From contig NC_133172.1 of NCBI RefSeq assembly GCF_040802235.1, forward strand, positions 32,073,738 through 32,137,737: 64,000 bases of DNA, in the 5' to 3' direction. Within the stretch, counting starts at the first letter, position 1; each line of letters starts with the position of its first letter. The notes under the pieces were generated by a model. It saw only the letters and a list, made by a program, of their open reading frames with translations. It was not told where the DNA came from and searched no databases. Shown in pieces: positions 24,391 through 37,092 of the stretch. A program made the translations under genes and the position numbers. This stretch comes from Manis javanica (taxonomy: Eukaryota; Chordata; Mammalia; Pholidota; Manidae).

Positions 24391-27300
24391 TAGGCTTTTC
24401 TGCCTTCCTACCTGCCTGGCCTGAGGCTGTACCCTTGCCCATCAGGCATTTCTTGTTCTCATGTGGCTCATTTATTACACATCCTGCCGACCCCCAACAG
24501 TAGTTCCACAAGGGACCCTGTGTGTGTCTTGCCCATTGTGGCCTCTGCACCTTGGCTGGTGTCTGGCGAGGGCAGGCACCCCTGAGCCCTGCTGGAGGGG
24601 CAGGGCCCCCAAGCTGGGGCCTGTTTCCCTGTGGTTGAAACAGCACGGTAAGGTTGGCACCCTTCCATGTGCAGAGTTTCTGGATTTAGGAGGTGCTTTA
24701 TAGCCATGAAGTCATTTCACTGCCAGAATAGGCTGATGAGCGGGGGAACATTTGCATCTCCACTGCTCAGGTGAGAGACGGAAGCCTGAGAGGCAGGTGA
24801 CTGCCAGAGCTCATGCGGATGGAACCGGGGACACCAGATTGGGGCCTAGCCCCTGACTGCCAGTTCAGTGTGGGCTGCGTTTGACTCAGCCATTGGAGTT
24901 TAAGGTTCGAGTGTCCCCAACATGACAGGAAGTGTTGGATTCTGAAAGCTGGGCAGTGTGTGGCCAGATGTTAGCCCTGAGGGAGGCGCCATGTAGCCAG
25001 GCAGTGACAGGCCATGTCCTCTGTGCTTCCACGGGAAGGGCAGGCACAGGAGAAAGCCAGGCAGGCCCTGAATTCACATTAGGAGGAGATTGGGCAGCCC
25101 TCCTGGAGGAGGTGGCAGCTGAGCCTGGCTCTAAAGGGTGGGCAGGAGTTTGCCAGGCAGAGGGAGTTTATGGGTGGGGAGGTAGATAGTGCTTTGAGGC
25201 TGTGGATCCTGGAGACGAAAGGGTGGAGCTTGTTTGGGGAACCAAAATCAGTCAAATCACGCAGCCATGGAGAAGGCCTCAGGAAGGCCTGCAGGAGTAT
25301 TTGGCCGGCGGTGAGCAGGACCGGGCTTGGTGTTCTTGGGGTCCCAGACAGGCTCAGAGAGCCCTGGTGGACTGTGCCAAGAGGAGGCTTGGGTTGGGGA
25401 GGCATGGGGCTGCTGTGGACCGAGGCCCATCACAGGGGCTCCCTTGTGCATGGCCGGAGCCTGGCTCCGGAAGGCAAGATTGTTGAAGGAAGGCCTGAGT
25501 GACCAGAAGTAGGGGGCTTGGCTCCAGGGGCAGTGTGGGAAGGACCTCCTGAGCCCCTGTTTGGGTGTGGCTCCAGAAGCCAGGCTGTGGTTGTGGTCGG
25601 GGAAGGTGGGCTGGGGCCGCTTTTCCTGCAGAAGGGCTCTTGGCGGGTGTCACCAGGCAGCCACCTGTCCCTCACATGTCCCCTTTGCCTTGCTCAGGTT
25701 GTCAGGGAGCTCTGGGGCTGTGGGTGTGAGCACGAGCGCCTTGAGTTAGGACCGAGGACTCTGGTGACTGGTGCTGCAGGAGCCAAATTACGGGCCTCTG
25801 GGCTAGGCAGTGGTTTTGGGGGCCTGACTAGACAGTGATGCCTCACTGGGCTCCATGAATGACTGGGGCAGGCCACAGCCTGCTGAATTCTGGGCAAGGG
25901 GGCCTCTCCATCTGCTTTCTGCTTTTCTTACTGACCTCTCTGTGGCTAGCTTCTCTGCTAGCTGAGTGGGAAGGGACTCATAGACCCTGGAGGCCCAGAG
26001 AGGGTGAGAGACAGCTCAGGTTACACCGTGGGTCTCCCAACATTCAGCCCAGGACTCTGTCCCTTGCACTGCTTTGCCTGTGGCAGGTAGGGAGACCCAG
26101 GTAGGTGGACCACCTCCTCGCATTGCATGGAGAAGCAGGAAGTACAATAGGGGGTCTTTTCCAGGTTGGTACTTTGAACTCTCTCTTGCTCTCTCTTCCC
26201 AGAGCAAATTGCTTCCCAAACTAAAAACTGCCCGAGGGCAGGGGCTGTGTGCCCAGACCTCTCCTCTCATCTTTGCCTCTCCCCACCTGGAGCTAAGCTC
26301 AGGGCTGGCCCCTGGCTCACAAGCTGTTACAGGGCTTGTCCTCCCCCATGAACCCATCCAGCCCAACCCAGGGTCAGGTGAAGGTGTGGCCCCCAGGCTG
26401 AAAGAGCTCCTAGGCTGTCAGAAAAGGGGAGGACAGTGCCTCTCCACACTACAGCGGCCTTGGGAGTTGGGGGGCTTCCCCGGGAGGAGTTCTGAGCTGT
26501 TTTGGAGACTGCCAAAGTCAGCAGTTCCCAAAGGGGGTTCCTTTGAGATTAGTGCAGACAGAGTCCCATGATCAAGAAAGCCTGGGAACTGTTTAGCTGT
26601 GTTCTTTCCTACAGGGCATCTAGATACTTTAATTTGTTAATGTGTGCAAGGAATCTGTAAAGGAGGAGGAGGAAGAGGGTCAGGCACTGCACTGCCTGTG
26701 ACCAGAAACTGGTGTGGGAGTGAGTGGCTGTGTATGGGTAGCTGCTCACATTCCCACACTGGGCAGAGCATACCCCAGGAAATGCTGGCAGAGGGTGGAG
26801 AGAACCTGGGCCTCAGAGTAGGACAGGCCCGGGTTTGAAGCCCAGCTCTACGGTTTCCCAGCCAAGGGGCTTTGGACAAGTAAGTGAGGATCCCAGAATC
26901 CATCCCGGGCTAGAACTAGAGTGAGAGCAACCCCACCCCGACCCTGGGGCAGGATGAAAGGGCCTAGCTGGTTCTCAGCAGGTTTGCTGGTGGCTGTTCT
27001 CCGAGGAGGGAGACGGCCAGTCAGGGATGCAAGCTTGGCTGGTTTTCTGCCTTGTGTGTCTTTCAGGTTGGGTTCAAAGTTTGCAGGGCTTGTCTTCAGG
27101 GCTGGGTGTTCTGCTTTCTCTCCTCTCAGCAGGCCTGGAAGTTTTGGGGTGAGGGCCCAGTGCTGCCTGGCATGCCACCTGGGAGCTCTCTTTGGCTCAC
27201 ATCCACATCCCCACCTCCCCCCGACCCCAGGTTGGGTGGATACCTGCTTTCTTGCGGCCCAACTAGGCAGCACGTGGGAGGTGTCAGCCTCTGTTGCTGC

Positions 27301-27489
27301 TCATGGCCCCAGAAAGGAGCCCTGCATTGCTGGCCACTGCTCATCCACCCCCAGAGGCTAGGCCACTCCCAGGGCAGAGTGGGGGCCATGGCTCACTGAC
27401 CCCTGCAGTGCTGTGACTCATGACCAGGCTGAGCTAGAGGGGAAGGGACGGGTTCTGGGCCCGCCCTGGACCTCACAGCCCTTTCTGCC

Positions 27490-27680
27490 AGATTGATGAT
27501 ACTTGTCATCTTGACGTGGGAGCTTTGTGCCAGGTGCAGCCTCAGCACTCTGCGTGCCTTATCCACACCGAATCCTCTTGAAGCCCTGGGTGGTCAGAAC
27601 GTTATTCTCCCTTTTTTAAAATGAGGAAACGGAGACACAGGGTAAGTAACATCCAGGGGTCATGTAACTTAGACATGGGA
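27490..27680 (-). repeat. MIR SINE, reverse
   Basis: CCTTATCCACACCGAATCCT, then an AAATGAGGAAACGGAGACAC block and GGGTAAGTAACATCCAGGGG, match reverse MIR. Confidence 0.75.
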
Positions 27681-27894
27681 CCCGAGGCTGGCTTTTTTCT
27701 TTCTTTCTTTTTTCATGGGTTCTATTTATTTTTTGTCTATTCACATACATACTTGTATATGTATATGTATACACACATACAACCCACTGAACATGCCAGG
27801 AACACATCTTCCCATGTTAATATATTACACTTACAATGTCAATCCATCAATCATCTTATATTGTCCTCTGAAGTTTTCTCCTGGAGTTTTTTCT

Positions 27895-29070
27895 TTGTAA
27901 TTTATTTTTAAAACCACTTTATTGAGGTATGATTGACATACAACAAGCTGTGCATATCTAATATATACAACTTGATGAGTTTGGACGTAATTATCTACCT
28001 GTGAAACCATCAGCACAGTCCGTGCCATAAACTTACCCCTCACCTCCAAATGTTTCTTCTTGCCCTATTCATTTATTATTATTTTTGTGTGATAAGAACC
28101 CTTCAAATAAGGCCACCCACATAGAAAAAAATTTTAAGTATACAATACAGTACACAGCTAACTAGAAGCACTATGTATACAGTAGATCTCCCTTATTCTA
28201 CTGAAAACTCTTTCTCAGTTGCACAGGCTGCATTATGATAATAGAAACAGAAACTGAAAATGAGGAGAAGTAAGATTTGTTCCCTGTCAAACAACAGTTT
28301 TGGTTTTTCACTCTGTCAAAGCAGCAGTTGTGGTTTTTCTGTCCTGGTTCTGCTGTTGCCCATTCCAGGCAATGCTGCTGCCATGTGGGTTTTTCCCACG
28401 GTGCCTTGCGACAGTACAGTTCCAGCAACCACAGCCTTTTGGACAGCTGCATAGTATGCCACAGTAAGGACATATTGTGATTATCTCACCAACCCCCAGT
28501 GGATGGACATGTTGTTTTCAGTCTTGTGCTATTACACATGATGCTGCAATGAATAATCTTGTACACATGTCACTTCACACATGTAAAAGTTTAGGATAAA
28601 TTACTTGAGTAGATTTGCTAGGTCAAAAGATTTTGCTGTGTGTGTACATTAGTGACTCTGTTAAATATGACTAAATTGCCCTCCCCAGGGCTTACTATGA
28701 ATCACACTCCTGCCAGGGGGGTAGTGAGTGCCTGTTTCCCCCGAGCCTGGCAACACAGATTGGTGAAATGCTTTGATCCTTGCCGATCGGATAGGTAAAA
28801 ATGGTTTTCTGCAGTAGTTTTAATTTGTGTTTCTCTTGATCATGGATGAGATCGGCTTCTTTCCAAATTTTTAAGAGCCATTCGTATTGCTTTTCTATGA
28901 ATTTTCTGTTCCCCTTCTCTTTTTCTTTTTGATTTGTAGGAGCTTTTTATATCTGAAGGAGATTAGTTCCTTGTGGTAAGAGTTGCAAATGTTTCCCTAA
29001 TCTCTCATTCATCTTTTGATTCTGCTTTTGATATGCTTTTTCTATGTAGTACATTAAAAAAAATGTAATT
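27895..29070 (-). repeat. Old LINE-1 segment, about 1.2 kb
   Basis: The segment begins with CTTTATTGAGGTATGATTGA, the usual reverse L1 3' phrase. It continues through GATGCTGCAATGAATAATCT (28539-28558), AATTTGTGTTTCTCTTGATC and AGGAGCTTTTTATATCTGAA, in the order found in old L1 3' regions. The piece around 28200-28480 is less clear and may be a separate insertion. No open frame survives. Confidence 0.65.
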
Positions 29071-32019
29071 GAAATGATCATTCTTTTCATTATGGCTGGT
29101 AGGTTTTATGTCAGCTTAGAAAGGACTTACCCCACTGCAGCACTTAAGAGAGTTCTTTCATTATTTCACGCTCTCTTTGGAAACCATCCTGGTATTATTT
29201 ATGAGTGCAGCTGCCTTGCTCTTCTATGGGCTCTGCTGCCTCTTTAACAGGCTACTAGCAGCACAAGATTAACACTTGAATTAACATCCTTCTTGCTCCT
29301 TCAGTTCACTGGTTACTCTGAGTTATACCCGTTTGCAGGTTTGTGAAATGGATCTCTTCTCCCACCTCCCACCCCATTCATGCCTCCTCACCGTTGGCCT
29401 CACTGTTTCAGAGGCCCCTGGGCAAAGCATGAAGCCAGTGGTAATATCATGACCTCTGTAAGGTCCCTGAAGGCCGGCTAGACTTTCCCTTTCTTATCAA
29501 GGGGGAAGGGATCAGAAATGTTTAAACACAGGCATGAAAGTGTTTTCATTCAGGAATGAATCACTAATAGTGGCCTTTCAGACAAAAGTGGGGAAAATAC
29601 TACTATTCTTTCCAACAGGGGACCTGGTGGGTTGGTTAGTCAGTTAATAGGCACTGTGGCCTGAACACCCACTGGGTGCAGAGCCCTGGGGCAGGGGCGC
29701 TGAGGTGTCTGCCTTCTGGGAGCTTATGCCTGGGGGCAGTTTCCTCTTGGCATCCATCCTGGTACCTGGCATACAGAAGGTGCTGGCTCACATCTGTTAA
29801 AGGAATGAATGCATGAATCTCTGTCAAGATGAGTGAATGAATGGACTTCCCAGGCAGTCACTAACTGTCATTAGAACTGGCACAGGAGATAAGGAAACTG
29901 ATTAACTATCCCTGGCAGCTAGAGCCTTGGGGGTGAGGGGTTAACAAGGTATTTGCATTTTAAAGGAGAGAGTTCTTAGGGTAATGGTTAATCCAGAGGA
30001 AAAGTGAAGGGGAAGATTTCAGCTGTACCAAGAATTACTCCCTCCCCGCCCCTAGAATTAGCTTTCTGGGGCCAGGTGACAACACTGGGCTGTTGTCTCC
30101 AGCCTTTCTTCCGTCCGTTTCATTTTATGATTCAGCTTCTGCTCCCAGTCTAGCCCAGAGCTGGGCCTCTGACATAACCATTCTTTGTAAAAGGGGACCC
30201 TGAGGCCCAGATCAGGCAAGAGCCTTGCCCAGGGTCACAGAGCGGGTCGGTGGTAGAGCTGGACATGGAACAGGTCTCTGGACTCCAAGACTCATGGGCA
30301 GCCTGGGGGACGGTTCTTGGGGAGCAATGAGGAGGAACAGGGCTGGCTGGGGGCTCATGTTATTGGGGGATTTTAGCTTTTGCCACCTGCCTGGTGGCTT
30401 TGCAGGTTCTCACCAGGTGGTGAGGAGATGAAGTGAAGGGTCTGACATGCCCCCTCCATGTCTCAGTCTCTCTGTTTTGGACCCCATGGTTGGGCTTCTG
30501 CAGCTCTGGGAACTGAGCCTTCTCCCTGGGTTTGTCTGCCATTTTGTCCCCACAAAGGTGGCCTGTCCACCATCATGACCTACATCTCACCCTCCCCCCA
30601 ACCTGAGTATCAGTACCTCAGTTTGTGAGGCCCAGAGTGTGAGGCACCTGGCACTCACTGGCCGTGGGAGCAGACCTGGGATTCGAGCCACGGCTCTGCC
30701 CTCCAGGCCGGCGTCCTGGGCAGATGGTGAGGCAGCAGGCACTTCCTGCTCTGGGAGAGACCCTCTCTTCAGCACTTGTCATCTCCTTCGGCCTTAGCGG
30801 CTGACTCTTCCTCCTTCCAAAGCTGCCCTGCTTGCTTTACTCGATGTTTCTACCTGGGGCAGGATTCCCCCTGGTTGGCTCTCCCGTCCATCTGTCTGTC
30901 TGTCCCTCTGTCCTTCAGGCTGTTGCCAGGGCCCAGCTACAGGACACAGTCTGGTCCGGCAGGCGCTGTGGTGCTTGACAAGCTAGAGTGCTGCCGGGGG
31001 TCTGGGATGTCCTTAAGGGGGTCCTGCCTGGGTAGAGGGGCCGGGAGGAGGCCGGGCCCCACAGGAGCCGAGGCGCCAGAGGCCTGAGGGCAGGCGGGGC
31101 TCTCGGTGGCGGCAGAGAAGCGGTGCTGGCTGCAGGGGGAGCTTGCATGCCAGCAAGAGCATTAGGGCCAGGCCTGTGCTGGGCAGGCAGCGCTTCACTC
31201 TCCTTCACAAAACTCTGGGTCTCCTGAGGGAAATGGCCTTAACGTGAGACTCTCTCAGCAAACATGAAATCCGCTGTGACCAGGAGCTGACTGCCTGTGG
31301 GTGGGGCAGCAGTGTGGTCACCCTGGGGCGGTTGGGCACAGGGACTGGGCCCTAGGGCCTGAGGGGGGCTGCTTCTCTCCTCAGGCCTGCCTGCACTCCC
31401 CCGCATTTCCTCACTTCCCTTTTTTCAGGCCACCAGGGCCTCTGGCCCCGTGCAGCTCTGGGGCCTGCCCAGGCTGGGCCAGAGGAAGCCAGGCAGGGGT
31501 TTCTGCCTGCACCACTTGGGTGAGGAAGTGAGTAATGCATCTGTGTCTGTGAAAGCTGGGGGTGGTCTAGAACTCCCCAGGGTGTGGTAGGGCTGGGGGT
31601 GCTGCTCCATCAGCCAGTTCCTTTGGGGAAGGACTTCCTGAGCACCCCTGAGTATCATAATTTGAGGTTCCAGACCCCTATTTCTAGCAGCTTTCTGGCT
31701 GAATAACCTGTGCCCCCAGGCAGCACTTGGCAAGGAGACCACATTCCTGCCTCATTTGCAGGGAGGAGAGAAGAGGGTGCATGTGGGTAGCTCAGAGGGC
31801 TTCCTGGAGGAAGAGGCCCTCCTGGGTCTTGCTGTGTGAGAGGAGGCTCCCTGGCATGGCTGTCTGACCTTGCTCCCTGCAAGGCAGAGAGAGGTACCTT
31901 GATGAGGTCCACTTTGCTCCCTGCCATCTACCCTGGGCCTTGAGAGGAGAGGGCAGGAAGGGGTTGGCATTTTAAGATGTTATGGGCTCTGTGGATGTCA
32001 GCACTGTGAGGGTGATGGG

Positions 32020-32215
32020 TAGGATGAGAGGCACCCCCGGATGACCTGTGTTCAAATCCCAGCACTTTCCCAATAACTTTGTGACCTCAGCCAAATGACT
32101 GAGCCTGTCTGTGCCTCAGTTTCCACATCCATTAAGTGGAGGCACCAGTCATACTCAGCTGTGGATTTAAAGCCCCCAGCACTGGGCCCGCAGTAAGCAC
32201 TCAGCAGATTTTGTT
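32020..32215 (+). repeat. MIR SINE
   Basis: GACCTGTGTTCAAATCCCAG, CTTTGTGACCTCAGCCAAAT, CTGTGCCTCAGTTTCCACAT and GTAAGCACTCAGCAGATT follow the MIR consensus nearly end to end. Confidence 0.85.
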
Positions 32216-33939
32216 AACAGCGTTGTCTGCCCCACTCTGTCGCAGGACCTAGGCTGCAGGGAGCTCAGAGCCCAGCAGGATCACGCAGGGGAATAAGGGT
32301 AATTCCCCCATGGGGTCCATTTCAGCCTCACTATGCCTTTGGGTTCCCTGATTCCTCCCATAGAGGAGTCTCTGGAGGCCACTGGGGAGGATATGAGAAC
32401 CCCTGCCCCCAGCCTCTTGTAGCCTGGGCCTCCTGCTTCCCTGCAGCCCCAGGTCCTCTGTAGCCTAGCTGAGCCTGGGGTGTGGAGTCTGGGCCTTGGT
32501 GACAGAGGTATGAGGGAGGGGGCTTCCTCTCCTTGGCCCAGCCCCCTTCTAGAGGAGGTCTTAGCCAGGATTGGCTGTGTCTGCAGTGCCCACTGTCACC
32601 CCTGAGCTAAGTGGGAGCTTTCCCCTGACTCTGGGTACATCAAGGGGCAGCAAGGTCTTCCTGGATGTAATGAACTGGGTGGGAAGCCCAGTAAGGACCT
32701 TGGGACTCTTAGTTGCAAGTGACACAGACTCAAATTGGCTTCAACTGGAAGAGGTACTGATGGTCTCATGCAATTGGAATATCTGGAGGATGTCTGAATG
32801 TCAGGCAGAGCTGGACCCAGGGGGTTGGGGTACTTCAGGCCTCTTCTCTCTCCAGCTTACTGTGTTGGCTTCGTTTTCAGGTGGGCTGTCTCCCTGCGGT
32901 GGCTCATGTGGCTGCCAGCAGCTGCAGGCCACCTTGAAAAGAAAACACATCTCTGCAGGGCTCAGCGACGGACTCAAACTCGCTGAGGTGGCTGTGGTTA
33001 CATGGCCATCCTTAAACCAGTCACTGGGGCTTGAGAGAGACTATACTGGTGAGCCAGACCTGGGTCATGTGGCCCCTGAGCCAGGGTAGACCAAGTAGGG
33101 GGGAGCGCAGTGCCCAGCAGAAGTAAGAAACACTCTCAATGGGACACTTGGGTCCAGTTCTTCTATAAAACAGGGCTGCTCCCCCTGCCTCTCACCCCCA
33201 GGGTGATGGTGACATGTGAATGGTGGTGAGGGGCCCCTGGACTCCAGTGCTTCCAGAAAAGGGGCCTTGACTTCCCCAAGTGACATCTGCGCTCCTAGTG
33301 CAGAGTTCAGACAGACTGGCGGAGCAGGGGGTGAGGGAGTGACAGGGAGGGAGGGGCTGGCATCACCTGAGACGGGACTTAGAGTGAAGTGTGCAAGCTC
33401 AGGCTGCACGCTCATTTCTTGGAGACACAGCAAAGGAGTTCCTTCATCCAGGGCCTCAGAGGGGGCCGCTCAGTTGCCAGCTGAGCCAGTGACCAGCAGA
33501 ACTGGTGACTGGACAGAGAGGCCTTGAGCCGTCCCTGGTGCAGGGCTGGTTTGGTCGGGTGGTTCCTGAAGAGGAGCTGGCCGTGGAGGTGCCCATTGCT
33601 GGTGGGTCCCCAGGCTGTCCCTCAGGGAGTGATGAGTGCAGCCTTTCCTCCCAGCCCCCAGCCCTGCCTGCCACTGCTCTGCTTGTTGCAGAAGCTGGAC
33701 AGGGTCCCTGGGTGGGCCCAGATCCCTGGGCCCAGTGCTGTCTATTGTGCACCTCCTCTCCCGCCTGCTGTTGCCCAGCAAGTAGCCTCATTAGATCCCT
33801 GAGAGGAACATTTTCCAGGCCTGGGTTCCCATGGCCCCTGGGAACCTTTCAGCTGGTCGCCCTCTCTCCATGCCTGGCTCAGCAGGGCTTTGGCGCTTAC
33901 AAAGGCAGGTTGGTGACTTTGGGTGGTGAAAGGCCCCTG

Positions 33940-34058
33940 GGGCATGTATGTGTATGTGTGTGTGCGTGTATGTGTGCCTGTCCTGGTCCCACAGCTCTGG
34001 TCTGGGGGCTTTGCCTCTGTGTGTGTGTGTATACAGGTCCTCTGGTCTGGGGCCTTTG

Positions 34059-34104
<46 letters not shown>

Positions 34105-34193
34105 CAGGGCCTCTGGTCTGGGGGCTTTGCCTGTGTGTGTGTTGTGTGTGTGTGTGTGTGTGTGTATGGGGGGCCTCTGGTCTGGGGGCTTTG

Positions 34194-34241
<48 letters not shown>

Positions 34242-34486
34242 CAGGGCCTCTGGTCTGGGGGCTTTCCCCAGGTGTGTGTGTGCGTGCGGGGCCTCTGGTC
34301 TGGGGGCTTTGCCTGTGTGTTTGTGTGTGTGTGTGTGTGTGTATGCAGGGCCTCTGGTCTGGGGGCTTTGCCTGTGTGTGTGTTGTGTGTGTGTGTGTGT
34401 GTGTGTATGGGGGGCCTCTGGTCTGGGGGCTTTGCCTGTGTGTGTGTGTATGTATGTATGGGGGGGCCTCTGGTATGGGGGCTTTG

Positions 34487-34526
<40 letters not shown>

Positions 34527-34613
34527 GGGGGCCTCTGGTGTGGGGCTTTGCGTGTGTGTGTGTGTGTGTGTGTATGGGGGGCCTCTGGTCTGGGGGCTTT
34601 GCCTGTGTGTGTG

Positions 34614-34650
<37 letters not shown>

Positions 34651-34729
34651 GGGGGCCTCTGGTCTGGGGGCTTTGCCTGTGTGTGTGTGTGTATGTATGT
34701 ATGGGGGGGCCTCTGGTATGGGGGCTTTG

Positions 34730-34777
<48 letters not shown>

Positions 34778-34862
34778 GGGGGCCTCTGGTCTGGGGGCTT
34801 TGCCTGGGTGTGTGTGTGGGTGTGTGTGTATGCGGAGCCTCTGGTCTGGGGGCTTTGCCTGG
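33940..34862 (+). repeat. Composite minisatellite with embedded (GT)n, about 15 units
   Basis: Units of roughly 45-77 bases repeat the anchor CCTCTGGTCTGGGGGCTTTG followed by CCTG, a (TG)n tract of variable length and TATG plus G4-G7. Anchors are near 33995, 34040, 34108, 34172, 34248, 34291, 34351, 34415, 34467, 34531, 34580, 34657, 34709, 34781 and 34838. Two adjacent blocks (34140-34230 and 34380-34440) share the same GTGTTGTG interruption, and so does 34605-34660, which shows higher-order duplication. All three forward frames are open through the array only because the repeat lacks stop triplets. Confidence 0.95.
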
Positions 34863-36689
34863 GGGATGGAGCAGCTTCAGGGAGTTGCCCTGGCCCCTTG
34901 GTGTTTGGGTTACTCAGCCTGGCAGTCCTCGGGCACTGGTGTTTGGCACCAGCGTAGAGGGACAGGCAGTGCTGTACATGCTTGTGGCAACCTGTTCCCT
35001 CTGGGATCTGCCTTTGTGGAGTGGGAGGAGCTCAGTGGGAAGCCTCTCACAATTCAGTGAGACAGCAAGACTGGGCTGCGGAGCCCTGGTTTGAGTCCTA
35101 GCCCTTCTACCAAGGAGCTTCAGTGGTGTGATCTTAGGTAAGTCACTCCACCTGTCTGGGCTCACTTCCAAAAATGGCTGTAACATCTGGGCCTTAGCAG
35201 GTTATGAGGAGAAGAGTGTGTATGTGTGTGTGCAGGCATTTGGCATGACAGCGTCACTGTGTTATGACTGTAAAGAGCTGTTTTGGGGAGCCCAGCACTG
35301 GGGACTTCTCAGGGCAGGGACCTTATCTTGCTTCGTAAACTCTACAGCACAGGGCTAGACATATATGGTTGATACTTAAACAATGGCCCTTGCAGAATAA
35401 AGACTGGTTTGTTTAGATTTAGAGGTTGCAAGCTAGTGGGCAGCATCACTCAAATTTTTAAAGTTAACTACCAGCATTTAACATAACTGCTGACAGTACT
35501 TCATGTAGAAATCAGAGATGTAGCTTGTCTAAGTGCTTTGGGTACTTGGGCAGCCCTAGGCCCAGCTCCTGCAAGGGTTGCTCAGGATAAACAGGTGCCA
35601 AGGTCCGGCCCAGAGAGAGCAGAGGGAGCCAGACCCCTGGCAAACAGCCCCTCCCTCCGCCTTTGTGCCAGGGGTTTGTGGACTTCCCCTAGATGGCAGA
35701 GTGCCTGGCAGGGCTCCTGGGTCCCAGGTGGCCTCACGGTCCTCATGGCAGTGGCCATTCACTAGGGGGCCTCACTTGGGCTCAGGGACCCTGGGTGCCC
35801 CGCTCTTCTGCCTCTGGGGGCTCTTTCCTTCACAGCTTCTGTCTGCGGCCGTGCGTATCCTTTGTGACGGCCCCGGGCCTTCCCTCATCTGTGGCCTTCC
35901 TGCCCTCTGTGCTATCTTGGTTCCAGTTTCTGAGGCAGGCCTGGAGGAGGAGGTTGTAGGCCTGGCCTCCTGGTCCAGGGCTGCTCCCTTGAGACAAGGT
36001 TCCTGCTGGAACAGTGGAAGCTGCCCTGCTATCACTGCATCTAGGGATGGCACAGGTTTTGGTGACTTTCTTTGGGGACTGGGAGCTCCAGGGAGAGAGA
36101 GGGCCAGCCTGGCACACAGCAGGTAGGTAGCAGGCCTGGTGTGCCATAGGCATGATTAACAAGCCTTTTTGGAATAAATGAATGATGCTGGTGAGAGACA
36201 GAACCAGTGTGGGTTCAACATTGAAAGGCTGGGGTCTCCTCCCAACTTAAAGAGGCCACTTTGTTCCCTCTTTGAGGTTCAGGTTCCTTTTCTACGAAAC
36301 AGGGCTTGAAAACATCTTAAATTCTTTCAGGGGGTTCTTTTAAAAAATGCAGTCTTATGTCAAAGCTTCACATAATATGAATGCAAAGGGGCTGCTCTAG
36401 GTGAAGCAGGTATGGGGGTCTGAGATACAAGATTTACTAAAATGCCCCAGCATTCCAGTGAATGTGGTCTGTGCACAAGGACCATTGGGACAGAAGAAAG
36501 TCTGTGAACAGACCCTGCATGTGTGGTCACCTGATTTATGACAGAGGTGGCCCCACTGAAATTTTATGAGGAAAGGATCATGGCTTCCCTGGGGGTAATT
36601 TGATATGCACTTGGAACAAAGAAATGAAGCTGAATCCTTGCCTCACACCATATATACAAATTCATTGCGAGGGAGCAGAGACTTACATG

Positions 36690-36900
36690 TGAAAGTGAAA
36701 CAGGTAAACATCGAGCGTTCTGGGTGATAGAAGTGCTCTGTATCTGTGCTGCCCAGTGTAAGAGCCACCAGTGTGGCTGTTGAGCCCTTGAACTGTGCCA
36801 GCTGTGACTGAAGGACTGATTTTTAATTTCATCTTTAGTCACCTTTAATTTTCAACAGTCCTGTGTGACTGGCGGCTACTGTATGGGACAGTGCAGTTCT
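36690..36900 (+). repeat. MER3-like hAT-Charlie DNA transposon relic
   Basis: TGGGTGATAGAAGTGCTCTG, TGTGCTGCCCAGTGTAAGAG, GGCTGTTGAGCCCTTGAACT and GGCTACTGTATGGGACAG form the palindromic-ended MER3 pattern as I remember it. The family name is approximate. Confidence 0.65.
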
Positions 36901-37092
36901 AGGAAACAAAGGAGACTAGTTTTATGGCCTTCAGTGGGTAAAGCTCTAAATAGGACCTAAAAGTTAGGTTTGGGTTAAGGTTAGTAAATCACACCCAGGG
37001 CTCTGAAACCTGGCGCTGCTCTCCCATGGTGCCAGCCCTTCCCTGACTTGGCCTGTCCAGTTCAAATCTCGGTCTGCTTTGTGTCTCTGCAG

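Larger units (their letters stand above)
8029..37092 (+). other. ADCY7: Intron 1 of ADCY7, 29 kb
   Basis: The interval between the CpG-island donor and the acceptor at 37091-37092 has no recognisable coding exon of any gene. Most long open frames are antisense or GC-composition artefacts. It holds many MIR relics. The clearest are listed separately; weaker ones lie near 12845, 13890, 15650, 18890, 21830, 23600, 24700, 26800, 30180 and 35070. L2-like tails lie near 26200, 29640 and 35310. It also contains old L1 pieces, a MER3-like element, the composite minisatellite and a GC-rich patch at 31000-31150. An alternative 5' exon cannot be excluded (see 19267-19437). Confidence 0.6.

Noticed and set aside
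32571-33089. A 172-codon + frame in intron 1
   Set aside because: It has no recognisable domain, fits no exon border and contains repeat-like sequence. Chance is the simplest explanation.
33505-35094. A 529-codon open frame on the + strand
   Set aside because: It runs through the (TG)n minisatellite, which lacks stop triplets in all three forward frames. The translation is Cys/Val repeats with no codon or family signal.
36000-36130. A possible donor (CAGCAG|GTAGGT) near 36120 as an alternative exon
   Set aside because: The upstream acceptor and any conserved content are missing; a single consensus donor is expected by chance.
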